Assembly (NCBI RefSeq): GCF_008801925.2
Contig: NZ_CP062806.1
Coordinates: 186,001 to 250,000 of the forward strand
Length of the DNA: 64,000 nt
Direction: 5' to 3'
Origin: Cupriavidus basilensis
Lineage (GTDB): Bacteria > Pseudomonadota > Gammaproteobacteria > Burkholderiales > Burkholderiaceae
This document shows positions 25,934 through 34,054 of the stretch, piece by piece; the stretch's first letter is position 1; every line of letters begins with the position of its first letter. Under the pieces are notes generated by a model, which saw nothing but the letters and a program-made list of their open reading frames with translations, was not told the DNA's origin and did not search any database. A program made the translations under genes and the position numbers.

Positions 25934-26246
25934 ATGCCGTCGATCATTGCAGTGCGCTTCGATAGCTTCGCCGAGGCGAGACCACCGCCAGCCGCCTGCA
26001 GGTTCCGGGCCTCACCGAATAAGACCCCAGCCATTTCTATGTCAACCCTCCAAGGTAGTACGGGGAAAATCCGGTCGGTGGCAACCATGGCATCAAGGGG
26101 CACGAAAATCGGGAATCGGAGCGCTCGGCGGCGTACTGATCAGCACGGCGAACGGCGCCTACGTGAGATCCAGGTCGGTGCGCAGGCGCGCGACGGCCGG
26201 CGCAATCCGCGTGCCGGTCTGCCGTCGGTTCGCAATGCAGGCGTAA
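25934..26246 (+). pseudogene. Relic of a small stress-type protein with a glycine-rich membrane-like tail
   Basis: Begins MPSIIAVRFDSFAEA with a good AAAGGAG site, then in another frame TTASRLQVPGLTE, TAA, DPSHFYVNPPR, TAG, YGENPVGGNHGIKGHENRES, and in a third frame ALGGVLISTANGAYV. This resembles a Burkholderiales family with FYLNPPGQH and a Gly/Ala-rich tail. Two stops and at least two frame changes make it non-functional. The family name is not known to me. Confidence 0.65.
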
Positions 26247-26416
26247 TGTTTGCCGTAATGTTTGCCGCGCATGCCAGACGCAAGAACGACGAGCGGTTGC
26301 GGACCCCGCTGCACACGGGCGAAGCGGAGGACGTGGAGCGGGCAGATCGCGATCAGAGTCGACGCTCGTGAGCAGCAACATTGGGTCCAGGACTTTCTAC
26401 AAGCAAGGAGTTATCC

Positions 26417-26872
26417 ATGACGTCAGTCGAATCACACAATCCTGGCCTCGAGTCAGGCGCCTCCATTGTTGGCTGGGTTGACCAGAATTCTCCGGGCCCG
26501 GGCCCGTTCGTGATGGCGGCCGACACGCTGGAAGGCAACAAGGTGGTGGATCCCGCTGGTGAAAACATCGGCACCATCGACCATATCATGATCGACGTGC
26601 CAGGCGGGCGCGTAGCCTATGCCGTGATGACCATGAGCGGCTTTCTCGGCATCGGCGAAAAGCTGTTCGCGCTGCCGTGGTCCGCTCTCACGCTGGACAC
26701 TCGGCGCAAGTGCTTCGTGCTCGGGGTCGAGAAAGACCGCCTAAAGGCCGCACCAGGCTTTGACAAGGACCATTGGCCGAGCATGGCGGACTCGCGGTGG
26801 GCCACCAGCATCCATGAGTACTACGGAATATCGCCGTACTGGGAATCCGAGAATTACGACGCAAGGGGCTGA
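26417..26872 (+). CDS. PRC-barrel domain protein
   Basis: 151 residues. The PRC-barrel (about residues 35-110) shows MAADTLEGNKVVDPAGENIG, TIDHIMIDVPGGRVAYAVMT, FLGIGEKLFALPWSAL, then LDTRRKCFVLGVEKDRLKAAPGFDKDHWP and a C-terminal HEYYGISPYWE. Such stand-alone PRC proteins are common near stress genes in this order; they bind small ligands or proteins and have no established enzymatic role. ATG at 26417 has AAGGAG upstream; the in-frame codons before it are not gene-like. A hairpin follows the stop. Confidence 0.87.
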   Translation: MTSVESHNPGLESGASIVGWVDQNSPGPGPFVMAADTLEGNKVVDPAGENIGTIDHIMIDVPGGRVAYAVMTMSGFLGIGEKLFALPWSALTLDTRRKCFVLGVEKDRLKAAPGFDKDHWPSMADSRWATSIHEYYGISPYWESENYDARG

Positions 26873-26914
26873 CACCCGGGGAGCGAGAAGCAGTGAACAG
26901 GGGGGAGTGAGGGT

Positions 26915-26943
26915 GAAAGTCGGTGGAGTGTCCGCCGACTTTC
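26915..26943 (+). terminator. Likely terminator of the PRC-barrel gene
   Basis: Stem of 13 pairs with one G-U (GAAAGTCGGTGGA / TCCGCCGACTTTC), three-base loop, 43 bases after the stop codon. Only a short T run follows, so efficiency is uncertain. Confidence 0.55.
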
Positions 26944-27183
26944 TTGCGCTGTGGTTCTGCGGCATGAAGGGAAGGGGCTTCGCCGGATTGCGGGGAAGGT
27001 CTTTTTGAGATGCCGCTGGTTCGCCTTTGAGGTTGGGGCCTGCGGCTGGCTTCTATCGTCGCTCTGCGGCCCCGGCTTCGCTTTGAAGGGCGAGTCGCTT
27101 TTGTCCGAGCGAGCCGGTTATTCGGCGGAAAGCGGTATCTATTCTCCTCCTCCGAGGATTTCCCAGTAACGGTCCCGGCTTGC

Positions 27184-28143
27184 GGGTCCACCATCGAGCA
27201 ATCGGAGACGTCCACCGACGAATTGACGGCTTCCAATGAGGCGTTGCAAGCCATCAACGAAGAATTGTGGTCGGCCACCGAGGAGCTCGAGGCGAGCAAG
27301 GAGAAATTCCAATCCATCAATGAAGAGTTGGTTACGGTAAATACGGAACTGAAAGCCAAGGTAGACGAGACCGCCAAGATGAATGACGACCTGCAGAACC
27401 TGATCACGGCCAATGATATTGGCACCATCTGCGTTGAGCGGGACATGCGCATCAAGCGCTTCACTCCCCGTGCGGTGGATGTGTTCAGCATCATCCTTTC
27501 GGATGTTGGCCGGCCACCGTTCGACATCACGCACCGGCTTGAATATGACGGGCTTGCCTGGGATACGGCAGAAGCATTCAGCTAACTGCGCAGGATCGAG
27601 CGAGAAGTGAGGAGTACCCACGGACATTGGTACATTGTTCGCATCATGCCTTACCGGACGGCGGAAGATCGCATCGACGGTGCCGTGCTTACCTATATTG
27701 ACATCACCGCGCGATGGGAAGCCGAAGAGCGCTTGCACGAGGGCGGAAGGCGCATGCGCGTCGTGGCGGAAAACACCAAAGAGTACGCCATCATTACGCT
27801 TGATGAGAACGGCTTGATCGTGACCTGGAACGCGGGCACATCGCGCATGTTTGGCTTCGATGAAAGCGAGGCCATCGGGCAGCCCTTCGAATCTCTCTAT
27901 TCCCAAGACGACCGCGAACTGATCGAGCCGCAGAACGATTTGCAGCGGGCCCGCGATGAAGGCCGAGTCGATCAAGAGCGTTGGCATGTGCGCAAGGATG
28001 GTTCGCGTTTCTATTGCAGCGGCGTAGCCAAATTGCTGACGCGCGCGCCAGAGGCGCATAGAAGCCCGCAGGTGTCGTGCGCGGCCGAAAGGCATCGGCC
28101 GAATGCCGGTTCGATGCGAATGATACCGACAAAGCGAGCGTAG
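27184..28143 (+). pseudogene. Fragment of a CheB/CheR-PAS fusion protein
   Basis: The frame reads the coiled coil typical of CheB-CheR fusion receptors (TASNEALQAINEELWSATEE, SINEELVTVNTELKAKVDE), a first PAS (NLITANDIGTICVERDMRIK, RFTPRAVDVFSIILSDVGR), a TAA at 27583-27585, then in the same frame RTAEDRIDGAVLTYIDIT and a second PAS (YAIITLDENGLIVTWNAGTS, MFGFDESEAIGQPFESLY). The CheB methylesterase and CheR methyltransferase parts are missing upstream and no kinase domain follows. Sequence after SGVAKLL no longer fits. Decayed remnant of a signalling gene of more than 1000 codons. Confidence 0.8.
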
Positions 28144-28243
28144 TTCATTCCACACGACCCGCAAGGCCTGGACTTGGGCACGGATGTTGCATTTCGACCA
28201 AGTCGCATCTGACGATGCAAGCCGTGACGAAAAAGGGGAAATC

Positions 28244-28843
28244 ATGGGATCTCACACAACGGTGGCGCTGATAAAAGCGCTTCATCCGACCCAACTCACC
28301 TTGGGCATGGATCATGTGCGACAAAAAATGGACGCGAGCCGGGCTCACATGGCAACGTTCCAGGCGTTCATGGAGCGACATCCCATCAAGGCCGTTCTGG
28401 GTCCCAATGGTCAACTCTATATTATTGACCATCATCATTGGGCCCGCGCATGGCTGGAGCTCGGTAAGGAACGGACACCGATTGTTGTCGTGCGTGACCT
28501 GCACAAGCTTGGCAAGAGCGCATTCTGGCGACGAATGTCGGAGCTGGGCGACGTCCATCCCTACGACGAGCAAGGCGTTCACCGAGCCATCTCAGCGTTG
28601 CCGCCAACGGTGGAAGGAATGATAGATGACCCATACCGCAGCCTCGCGGCATTCGCGCGGAACGCAGGTGGGTACAGGAAGCCGAAATGCGCCTACGCAG
28701 ATTTTCAATGGGCGGCATTCTTCCGCAAACATGTGAAGGGCGATCTGCATACCATTCACGGCTTCGCCCAGGCGCTAGCTAACGCCACGCGTCTTGCGCG
28801 CAGCCGCACGGCCCGCAAGCTTCCCGGCTATCTGGGCGCCTAG
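28244..28843 (+). CDS. ParB-like nuclease-family protein (ParBc_2 type)
   Basis: 199 residues with the pattern of the putative ParB-like nuclease family: IKALHPTQLTLGMDHVRQKM, FQAFMERHPIKAVLGPNGQL, YIIDHHHWARAWLELG, VVVRDLHKLGKSAFWRRM, then FARNAGGYRKPKCAYADFQWA and GDLHTIHGFAQALANATRL. The HHHWARA stretch corresponds to the family's most conserved site. No partition ParA gene is nearby, so a plasmid-partition role is unlikely; the function is unknown. ATG at 28244 has AAGGGGAA upstream. Its TAG shares a CTAG tetranucleotide with the TAG of the convergent DUF421 gene. Confidence 0.8.
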   Translation: MGSHTTVALIKALHPTQLTLGMDHVRQKMDASRAHMATFQAFMERHPIKAVLGPNGQLYIIDHHHWARAWLELGKERTPIVVVRDLHKLGKSAFWRRMSELGDVHPYDEQGVHRAISALPPTVEGMIDDPYRSLAAFARNAGGYRKPKCAYADFQWAAFFRKHVKGDLHTIHGFAQALANATRLARSRTARKLPGYLGA

Positions 28844-29361
28844 CTATCTGACGACTCCGGCACATTGGCTCGACGCACGAAGCTGATTTTTCCGTCGCGT
28901 TCCACGACAATCCGATCCACCCCAGATAGCGACTCTGTCTGCAAGGACTCGCGGAGATTGGCGGCGAGATCGCGTTCGCTAATCTCGGTGCGTGCAAGTG
29001 CGTCGCGATCCAGCGTCCCCTTCGAAAGCAGCTCAATCGGATTGCCCCCGACGATGCGGTCGAACGCAGAGAATCGCGTGGCGAGCCAGCCGACAGACCG
29101 ATGCATAAGCACGAGGACAGCCGATGCACCCGTTGCGGTGCCCATGGAGGTCGCGCCCACCACGGCACGCGACAGAACTGCGCCCAGCAACAGCATGATG
29201 CACAGATCAAACGAGGTCTTTTGGGCAAAAGAACGACGCCCAGCCAACCGCAATAGCGCCCAGGCGATCACGAAGACGACTGCGGCGCGCAGCATCGCCT
29301 GCCACCAAATAGGATGCTGCGTGGCGGCGAACAGAGTCTCGAGAACATTTGCAGCGGTCAT
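28840..29361 (-). CDS. DUF421 (YetF-like) membrane protein
   Basis: 173 residues. Three hydrophobic segments in the first half (AMLRAAVVFVIAWALLRLA; TSFDLCIMLLLGAVLSRAVV; GASAVLVLMHRSVGWLAT) are followed by the soluble DUF421 domain with VGGNPIELLSKGTLDRDAL, SERDLAANLRESL and VDRIVVERDGKISFVRR. YetF relatives are membrane proteins of unclear role, linked to spores or stress in Bacillus. The gene converges on the ParB-like gene with stop codons sharing CTAG. A decayed copy of the same C-terminus lies at 20154-20282. Confidence 0.86.
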   Translation of the reverse strand: MTAANVLETLFAATQHPIWWQAMLRAAVVFVIAWALLRLAGRRSFAQKTSFDLCIMLLLGAVLSRAVVGATSMGTATGASAVLVLMHRSVGWLATRFSAFDRIVGGNPIELLSKGTLDRDALARTEISERDLAANLRESLQTESLSGVDRIVVERDGKISFVRRANVPESSDS

Positions 29362-29464
29362 CTGTGTGGGGTGTTTTGAGTTGCTCTACAGTCTCGCTAG
29401 TGAGTGCCATGGTCCAATTTTTTTCCCTTCGGGTGCGCTCGCAAGTCGTTTGGACCGCCTGCTT

Positions 29465-30497
29465 TTACGGGATGCCGGTTCCTCCTGATGAGCCAAAGAC
29501 CTGGCCGGTCACGTAGCTCGAATCCAACGCCGAGAGCTGCACGTAAAGCGGCGCGAACTCTGCCGGTTGGCCTGGTCTGCCCATGGGGGTGTCCGATCCG
29601 AATTTCTTCAGCTTCTCTACCGTTTGTCCTCCGGTGACTTGCAACACCGTCCAGAATGGGCCGGGCGCGACAGCATTGACCCGGATTCCGCGACTCGCCA
29701 TCTGTTTGGCTTGTCCCTTGGTAAAATTGGTAATCGTAGCCTTAGTCGCGGCGTAGTCGAGGAGGTTCTCAGATGGATCGGTGGCATTTACCGAGCTGGT
29801 GTTGATGATGGTGACGCCCGGCGGCAGGTGCGGGATCGCCGCCTTGGTTATCCAGAAAATGGCGTAGACGTTTGTCTTGAATGTCCATCAAATTGTTCCG
29901 TTGTGATATCAAGGATAGAGTCTGCACTGTGTTGCCGGCCGGCGTTATTGACCAGAATATCCAACCCTCCCAGGCCGCGCACAGCAGACTCCACGAGTGA
30001 ACGGCAGAATGCCTCGTCCCGGATATCGCCGGGCAGTGCGACTGCCTTACGCCCTGCCTCCTGGATCAACTGCACGACCTCCCTGGCATCCGGCTCTTCC
30101 GCGGGCAAATAGTTGATGGCGACATCTGCTCCTTCGCGCGCGAATGCGATCGCGGCCGCACGGCCGATACCGGCATGACCACCAGTGATAAGTGCCTTGC
30201 GTCCCGCGAGTCGCCCAGAACCCCGATAGCTTTCTTCGCCATGGTCGGGCCGTGGCGTCATTTTCTTCGCAAGTCCAGCCATTGTTGGGTCTGTTCGGAA
30301 AAGGGTGGAGCGGTATAGTCGCGCCTGGGATCGCGCAGACGCAGCGTACTTGCAGGGCCTTCGCCCACTGCGGCACTCGGCGCCTCGCCTTGCCTTGCCT
30401 TGCCTTGCCCCGCAGCATGCGCTATCGAGACCATCAGCGTGGCGCCCGCTCCCCGACGCAGCCGTCGCCGGGCCGGTGAGATATCGTCATTGGCCAT
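29465..30497 (-). pseudogene. Tat-signal SDR oxidoreductase with two frameshifts
   Basis: Starts [20 protein letters not shown] at ATG 30497 with GGAGG upstream (a twin-arginine-type signal), runs to [19 protein letters not shown], shifts frame near 30270, continues [53 protein letters not shown], shifts again near 29888 (a single missing base in [17 protein letters not shown]), and finishes with [27 protein letters not shown] and [12 protein letters not shown]. All SDR hallmarks (TGGxxGIG, NNAG, YxxxK) are preserved at the DNA level, so decay is recent, or the sequence carries errors. Family: YhdF/YghA-like NADP oxidoreductases. Confidence 0.85.
30387..30409. repeat. Pentanucleotide tandem repeat GCCTT x4.6
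   Basis: Four complete GCCTT units plus GCC inside the signal-peptide end of the broken SDR gene (encoding a GQGKARQ stretch on the minus strand). Unit length not divisible by three, so slippage would shift the frame, but the frame is correct across the repeat here. Confidence 0.8.
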
Positions 30498-31019
30498 GAT
30501 AGTTCCTCCGTTAACGTCGGATAGCTGCAACCTGCTTGCAGCCATACCTAGTTACCTAGTCGATGATTGACGACGTGCAATACCCAGGCCAGGTACATTC
30601 GACAGCAGGCAAAATCGTCCCATCTAAAAGTCGCTCGCTCGTAGCGATGGCCACTACGGATGGGATCATGCGTGTAGAAACTACGCGCCTAGGGAATCCT
30701 TGCAGGTAAAGGAGCGTGAATGGGCCGGACTAGAGGGGAGGGTGATCCGGCTTCGGCTCGTGGCGTTCGAGTTTACGGAGGGCGTCTTCATGCGCGAATG
30801 GCCTCAAGCTGGCGCGGAAGAAAGCTGCCGCAGACTTTCGGAGAGCTCGCAAGGCGGGGGAAAGTGCTTTCGGTATGGCCAGAAGAGAAACTCGCCGAAA
30901 CCGGTCTCCCCTGCCGCACATGCAGAGACCGCACACCCGCAATCAGCGCATAGGAAAAACAAGAAAAAGCCGGCACCCCGTAACCCGAAGTCTCGGCTCG
31001 CCAATCTCCGTAATGCATC
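30498..31019. other. Gene-poor stretch between the SDR and Gln-rich relics
   Basis: Open frames cross this stretch on both strands, including a plus-strand frame of about 200 codons starting at 30700, but none has a convincing composition or ribosome site. I see no RNA gene or clear terminator. Confidence 0.4.
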
Positions 31020-31315
31020 AGGGCAGCACCACATGTTGCTGCTACACGCCCCGGATAGAGCTGGCGCTTACGTTGGCGCTGGCCCCCTTGATAGCCCTGT
31101 TGACCGCCCCGTTGCGCGCCGCTGCGGTCCTGCTGTAACTACTGGCCCTGGCACTACTGGCCCTGGCCCTTGTCCTGATTGTCCATCTGGCCGCCACCTC
31201 TCCGCTTCTTGTCCTGGTCGCTACCTTGCTGGCCGGCGCGTTGGCCAGATTGCAACTGGTCTTTCTGCTTCTGGCCCGATTGCGGTTAACTTGATCGCTG
31301 TTGCTGCTGTCCCAT
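31020..31315 (-). pseudogene. Gln/Gly-rich low-complexity gene with three in-frame stops
   Basis: From ATG 31315 the frame reads MGQQQQRSS, TAA (31286-31288), PQSGQKQKDQLQSGQRAGQQ, GSDQDKKRRGGGQMDNQDKG, QGQ, TAG (31154-31156), CQGQ, TAG (31139-31141), LQQDRSGAQRGGQQGYQGGQ. The composition is constant across the stops, so it was one coding frame for a Gln/Gly-rich protein. Two copies of a GGGCCAGTAGT sequence hold the two TAG codons. The end of the gene is unclear. Confidence 0.6.
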
Positions 31316-31637
31316 GATCGTCTCCATGACGCGGCGGACTTGCCGCATCACCATAGCTGCAATCGGCGCGCCTGCCTGGTTGCCTCTAATAGCACAGCCG
31401 GCGTGCAGAGGCGGTGTTGGCTTCGATCGTGCGCTGGTCGGAATTACAAATTACTGCTCCGAATTACACATGTCGCAGCATAGCGGGGTGTGACATGCAT
31501 GGCAGTTTGCCGCTGCGTCGCTCCGTGTCGGGGAGGTACGCTTCTTGCGATTCGCGTTCATGCGGTTCACGAGGACTCATGGATTCAACTCGTGTGGCTG
31601 CTCATGCCGAACCTGACCACGCCATAAGGAGAGAGCG

Positions 31638-32084
31638 ATGAAAATTCCTGCACTTACCCTGCGCATGACCTGTGCCGCTGCTGCGCTGACGGTCGCGACT
31701 GCCAGCGCCTTTGCGATCGATACAGGCGGCTTCATGCGCGTCGCCGCCGACACCACAACGGCTGTGCTACCCAACTCGGGCCCTGGCATGCCGGCGCGCG
31801 CCGAAGGTGACCGCGACCAGCGGCCCGCGGCCACCACTGACGTGAGCGCAAACAAGGTCGAGCAATCCGTCGGCGACAGCGCCATTACAACCAAAGTGAA
31901 GACCAAGCTGCTTGCTACCAAGGACCTGAAGTCCACGGGCATTCACGTGAAAACCGAGGACGGCACGGTCAACCTGAGCGGCTCGGTGCCGACAAAGGCC
32001 CAGCACCAACTCGCAGTCGATGCCACGCGTAGCGTTGAGGGCGTGAGCTCGGTAAACGACAAACTGAAGGTGCTATCGCGCTAG
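31638..32084 (+). CDS. Secreted BON-domain protein (OsmY-like)
   Basis: 148 residues: signal peptide (MKIPALTLRMTCAAAALTVA, likely cleaved after SAFA), a linker, and one BON domain at about residues 78-147 (VGDSAITTKVKTKLLATKDL, IHVKTEDGTVNLSGSVPTKA, VEGVSSVNDKLKVL). BON domains bind phospholipid surfaces; OsmY itself is a periplasmic protein induced by osmotic and stationary stress. OsmY has two BON domains and this protein one. ATG at 31638 has AAGGAGAG upstream. It stands alone. Confidence 0.87.
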   Translation: MKIPALTLRMTCAAAALTVATASAFAIDTGGFMRVAADTTTAVLPNSGPGMPARAEGDRDQRPAATTDVSANKVEQSVGDSAITTKVKTKLLATKDLKSTGIHVKTEDGTVNLSGSVPTKAQHQLAVDATRSVEGVSSVNDKLKVLSR

Positions 32085-32506
32085 TCCGCAACCGACTTGC
32101 TCGGGGGATACCCCGCAGGACAGACTCACCTGAGCAGCGCGGAGCCTCAGTCTACGATCCGGGCCCCCAGGTTCTCGTGCCGCGCTTCCGTTTCCGCGGC
32201 CGCCCGCCTGGCTGAGGCGCTTCACGCACAACTCGTACTCGAGCGGCGCGCACCAGTGCGGTGGTCTACCATGGCGAGTGCCTGCTGCGGCCCGATCACG
32301 AGGTGTACGCGATGCCGGTCAAGAAAGGCGCGCGCCGGTACGGCGGGACGCAACATGTGATATGAGTCTCCTGCGCAACGTGATAACGCCGATGGTGAGC
32401 CGGGCGCAAAGCAGGGCGCCAAGTGGCACCGTCCGCTTGGCGCCCTCACGCAAGGTGATCGCGCGGGCGAAAACGCGCGGCGGCAGTTGTTGTTTAAGGG
32501 GTCCGG
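32085..32506. other. Stretch with a protein scrap and a strong hairpin
   Basis: No intact gene. At 32261-32365 the plus strand reads VVYHGECLLRPDHEVYAMPV, KKGARRYGGTQHVI and a stop, which looks like the end of a lost gene that I cannot name. At 32413-32446 a perfect 11-bp hairpin (AGGGCGCCAAG / CTTGGCGCCCT, 12-base loop) follows without a T run. Confidence 0.4.
32413..32446. repeat. Inverted repeat, 11-bp arms
   Basis: Arms AGGGCGCCAAG and CTTGGCGCCCT with a 12-base loop, 48 bases after the protein scrap that ends at 32365. Could be a factor-assisted terminator or a recombination-related site. Confidence 0.5.
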
Positions 32507-32875
32507 TCAGGCGAGACCGTGCCCGAACCCGCCGCCCAGCCGGAGCCAGAGGGGCGTGGCACGCGCAGACGGTTCTCCACTTCCAACACGCCACCAAGGC
32601 TGGCCGGCGGTCTGCAATGAGTCAGTGGTGCGCCACTGCGCCAGCTGGCTGCCGACACCCGCGATGTGATGGCGCCGGGCGCGCACACTTCCATCGGGCC
32701 GACGGTCGGCCGGGATTCCGGCCTTGTGCAGAGCTTCCAATTGCTCCGCGGCGCGCCCGTAACCGGTCGCCGCGATGATTTTTTCTCTGCTCAGGGTCAG
32801 TGATCCTATGCGCTTCTCCCAGTCCTGCCGGGTTGTCTCAAGCATACATTCCGCTGCTGCTTCCACTTCTGCCAT
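32507..32875 (-). CDS. Possible DUF4224-like phage protein, perhaps decayed
   Basis: 122 residues. The first half (WEKRIGSLTLSREKIIAATG, YGRAAEQLEALHKAGIPADR, RPDGSV) matches the DUF4224 pattern (an LT-G--R-A-Q---L---GIP----DG motif) found beside phage integrases. The second half, rich in Trp, Arg and Gly, looks like read-through after a frameshift. No integrase is seen nearby. Together with the relics at 34 kb it suggests an old prophage or integrative element. Family match by eye only. Confidence 0.4.
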   Translation of the reverse strand: MAEVEAAAECMLETTRQDWEKRIGSLTLSREKIIAATGYGRAAEQLEALHKAGIPADRRPDGSVRARRHHIAGVGSQLAQWRTTDSLQTAGQPWWRVGSGEPSARATPLWLRLGGGFGHGLA

Positions 32876-32995
32876 GTTTTACGCATCACACGGGCGAATG
32901 CGATTTCCGTATGTGGCCGGTAAACGCACGGACTAATCGGCACTTTTTCGGAGCGCATCGTGCTACGATGCGGCAAAAAAAAAGAAGCCCCCTGT

Positions 32996-33265
32996 ATGCC
33001 CGCCAAATTTTTCGACTATCGCGACTTCGAGGTAACTGTCTTTGCTGAGCAAAGCTTCACGGGCCTTTGGGTCGCCACGTACCACGCATTTCCCTTCGTT
33101 GGGAGCGCGTCGGAAAGCCCCGAGGAGGTCATGTCCTTCAGATTCCTCTGCGATGGCCGGGAGCACAGGCTGGTCCGGAACGCGCAGGAGGCGATCCACG
33201 AAGCCGAGAATTTCGCACGGGCTGCCATCGACACCAAGTTGTTGTGCGCTTCGCTGCGCACCTAG
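32996..33265 (+). CDS. Hypothetical protein, first of a small-gene cluster
   Basis: 89 residues: MPAKFFDYRDFEVTVFAEQS, FTGLWVATYHAFPFVGSASE, FRFLCDGREHRLVRNAQEAI, HEAENFARAAIDTKL. A compact alpha/beta-looking protein with a C-terminal helix. No signal or membrane segment. An ATG at 32960 would extend it, but that part includes a run of nine A and looks non-coding. The ribosome site is weak. It is followed by three more short genes on the same strand. I do not recognise the family. Confidence 0.6.
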   Translation: MPAKFFDYRDFEVTVFAEQSFTGLWVATYHAFPFVGSASESPEEVMSFRFLCDGREHRLVRNAQEAIHEAENFARAAIDTKLLCASLRT

Positions 33266-33301
33266 GTGTTTGCTCCCAGCCTTGTTATCCGCCGCCCCAA
33301 C

Positions 33302-33532
33302 ATGACGCAAATGGAAAAGTATTTCAGCAAGGAAGTCGCCGGCGCCATTGGCATTGGTGCCGCTCTCCAGGTCGCTGATCTCGCCAGGCTGATGCGTGAG
33401 ACGATGGATCGGTCCAACGCTAGGCTGATCGCTGCCGGACACCCCACCCTTCAGGAGCAGTGGGCCAAAGTTGAACAAAAGATCGCGTCCAGCAAACGGG
33501 GGCGCGAGAAGCCGCACGCGCTGCCATGCTAG
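33302..33532 (+). CDS. Hypothetical helical protein
   Basis: 76 residues, MTQMEKYFSKEVAGAIGIGA, ALQVADLARLMRETMDRSNA, RLIAAGHPTLQEQWAKVEQK, IASS and a basic tail. Strongly helical with charged faces; possible small DNA- or protein-binding helper. 36 bases after the previous gene and 27 before the next. No clear ribosome site was found before ATG 33302. Function unknown. Confidence 0.55.
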   Translation: MTQMEKYFSKEVAGAIGIGAALQVADLARLMRETMDRSNARLIAAGHPTLQEQWAKVEQKIASSKRGREKPHALPC

Positions 33533-33559
33533 GATTTCCCTTGACTTGGGAGGGAGACG

Positions 33560-33808
33560 ATGGAAGAGCAACGAAAAGGTGTTTATCGAGGCTTTGAAAT
33601 GTCCTCGACAGTCCATGGGGATCCCGCTGCCGGTTTTCACGTCATTGCCCAGCGAGTCCAACTCACGGCTCCAGGGACGTCGGTTCACGTGCCCATTGAC
33701 GATATCGCGGCCGCGCGATTCGTGGACATTGACAGCGCCCTTGTCGCCTCCTTCGCGTGCATTCAAGCCGCAATTGACAGGCACATCCAAGGATTGGAAG
33801 CACGCTAG
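33560..33808 (+). CDS. Hypothetical protein
   Basis: 82 residues: MEEQRKGVYRGFEMSSTVHG, DPAAGFHVIAQRVQLTAPGT, SVHVPIDDIAAARFVDIDSA, then FACIQAAIDRHIQGLEAR. Mixed beta then helix, no membrane segment. ATG at 33560 has GGGAGGGAG upstream, the best ribosome site in this small-gene cluster. The next (frameshifted) small gene starts 12 bases after the stop. Family not recognised. Confidence 0.62.
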   Translation: MEEQRKGVYRGFEMSSTVHGDPAAGFHVIAQRVQLTAPGTSVHVPIDDIAAARFVDIDSALVASFACIQAAIDRHIQGLEAR

Positions 33809-33820
33809 AGGGTTGTTACG

Positions 33821-34037
33821 ATGACTAAGGAAAAATCCTTCGACAAAGAGCTTGCTGACAAGGTTGGCGTAGACAAGGTGCACCATGTGGCTGTGCTGAG
33901 GGCAGGAGACACGCGAATGCCTTGAGAGGATCAATGTCGAGCGCGCATTGCTTGGCCTGGGCCCTGTTCAGGACCCGATAGACGCGCTTGTGGACTTCGA
34001 TAAAATCCTGAGTCTTCGTGGCGACCTGACCAAGTGA
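33821..34037 (+). pseudogene. Frameshifted fourth small gene of the cluster
   Basis: ATG at 33821 gives MTKEKSFDKELADKVGVDKV, HHVAVLRAGDT. Near 33915 the protein-like reading moves to another frame: ECLERINVERALLGLGPVQD, PIDALVDFDKILSLRGDLTK and a stop at 34035-34037. One lost or gained base explains it. Family unknown. It belongs by position to the three short genes before it. Confidence 0.5.
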
Positions 34038-34054
34038 TTCAGTGGTATGGCGCG

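Noticed and set aside
27139..28245. Minus-strand open frame of 368 codons
   Set aside because: It is antisense to the CheB/CheR-PAS remnant, whose frame has clear domain patterns.
28244..28843. Plasmid partition locus
   Set aside because: The ParB-like protein belongs to a different family and no parA gene or repeated parS-like sites are present.
30387..30409. Phase-variable switch by the GCCTT repeat
   Set aside because: The frame is correct across the repeat, while two other frameshifts already disable the gene, so switching would have no effect as the sequence stands.
30700..31317. Plus-strand frame of about 205 codons
   Set aside because: Pro/Arg/Ser-rich without a domain, antisense to the Gln-rich relic; not gene-like.
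32963..33934. Minus-strand open frame of 323 codons
   Set aside because: It runs opposite three small plus-strand genes that have better composition and, for one, a strong ribosome site. I cannot exclude it fully.
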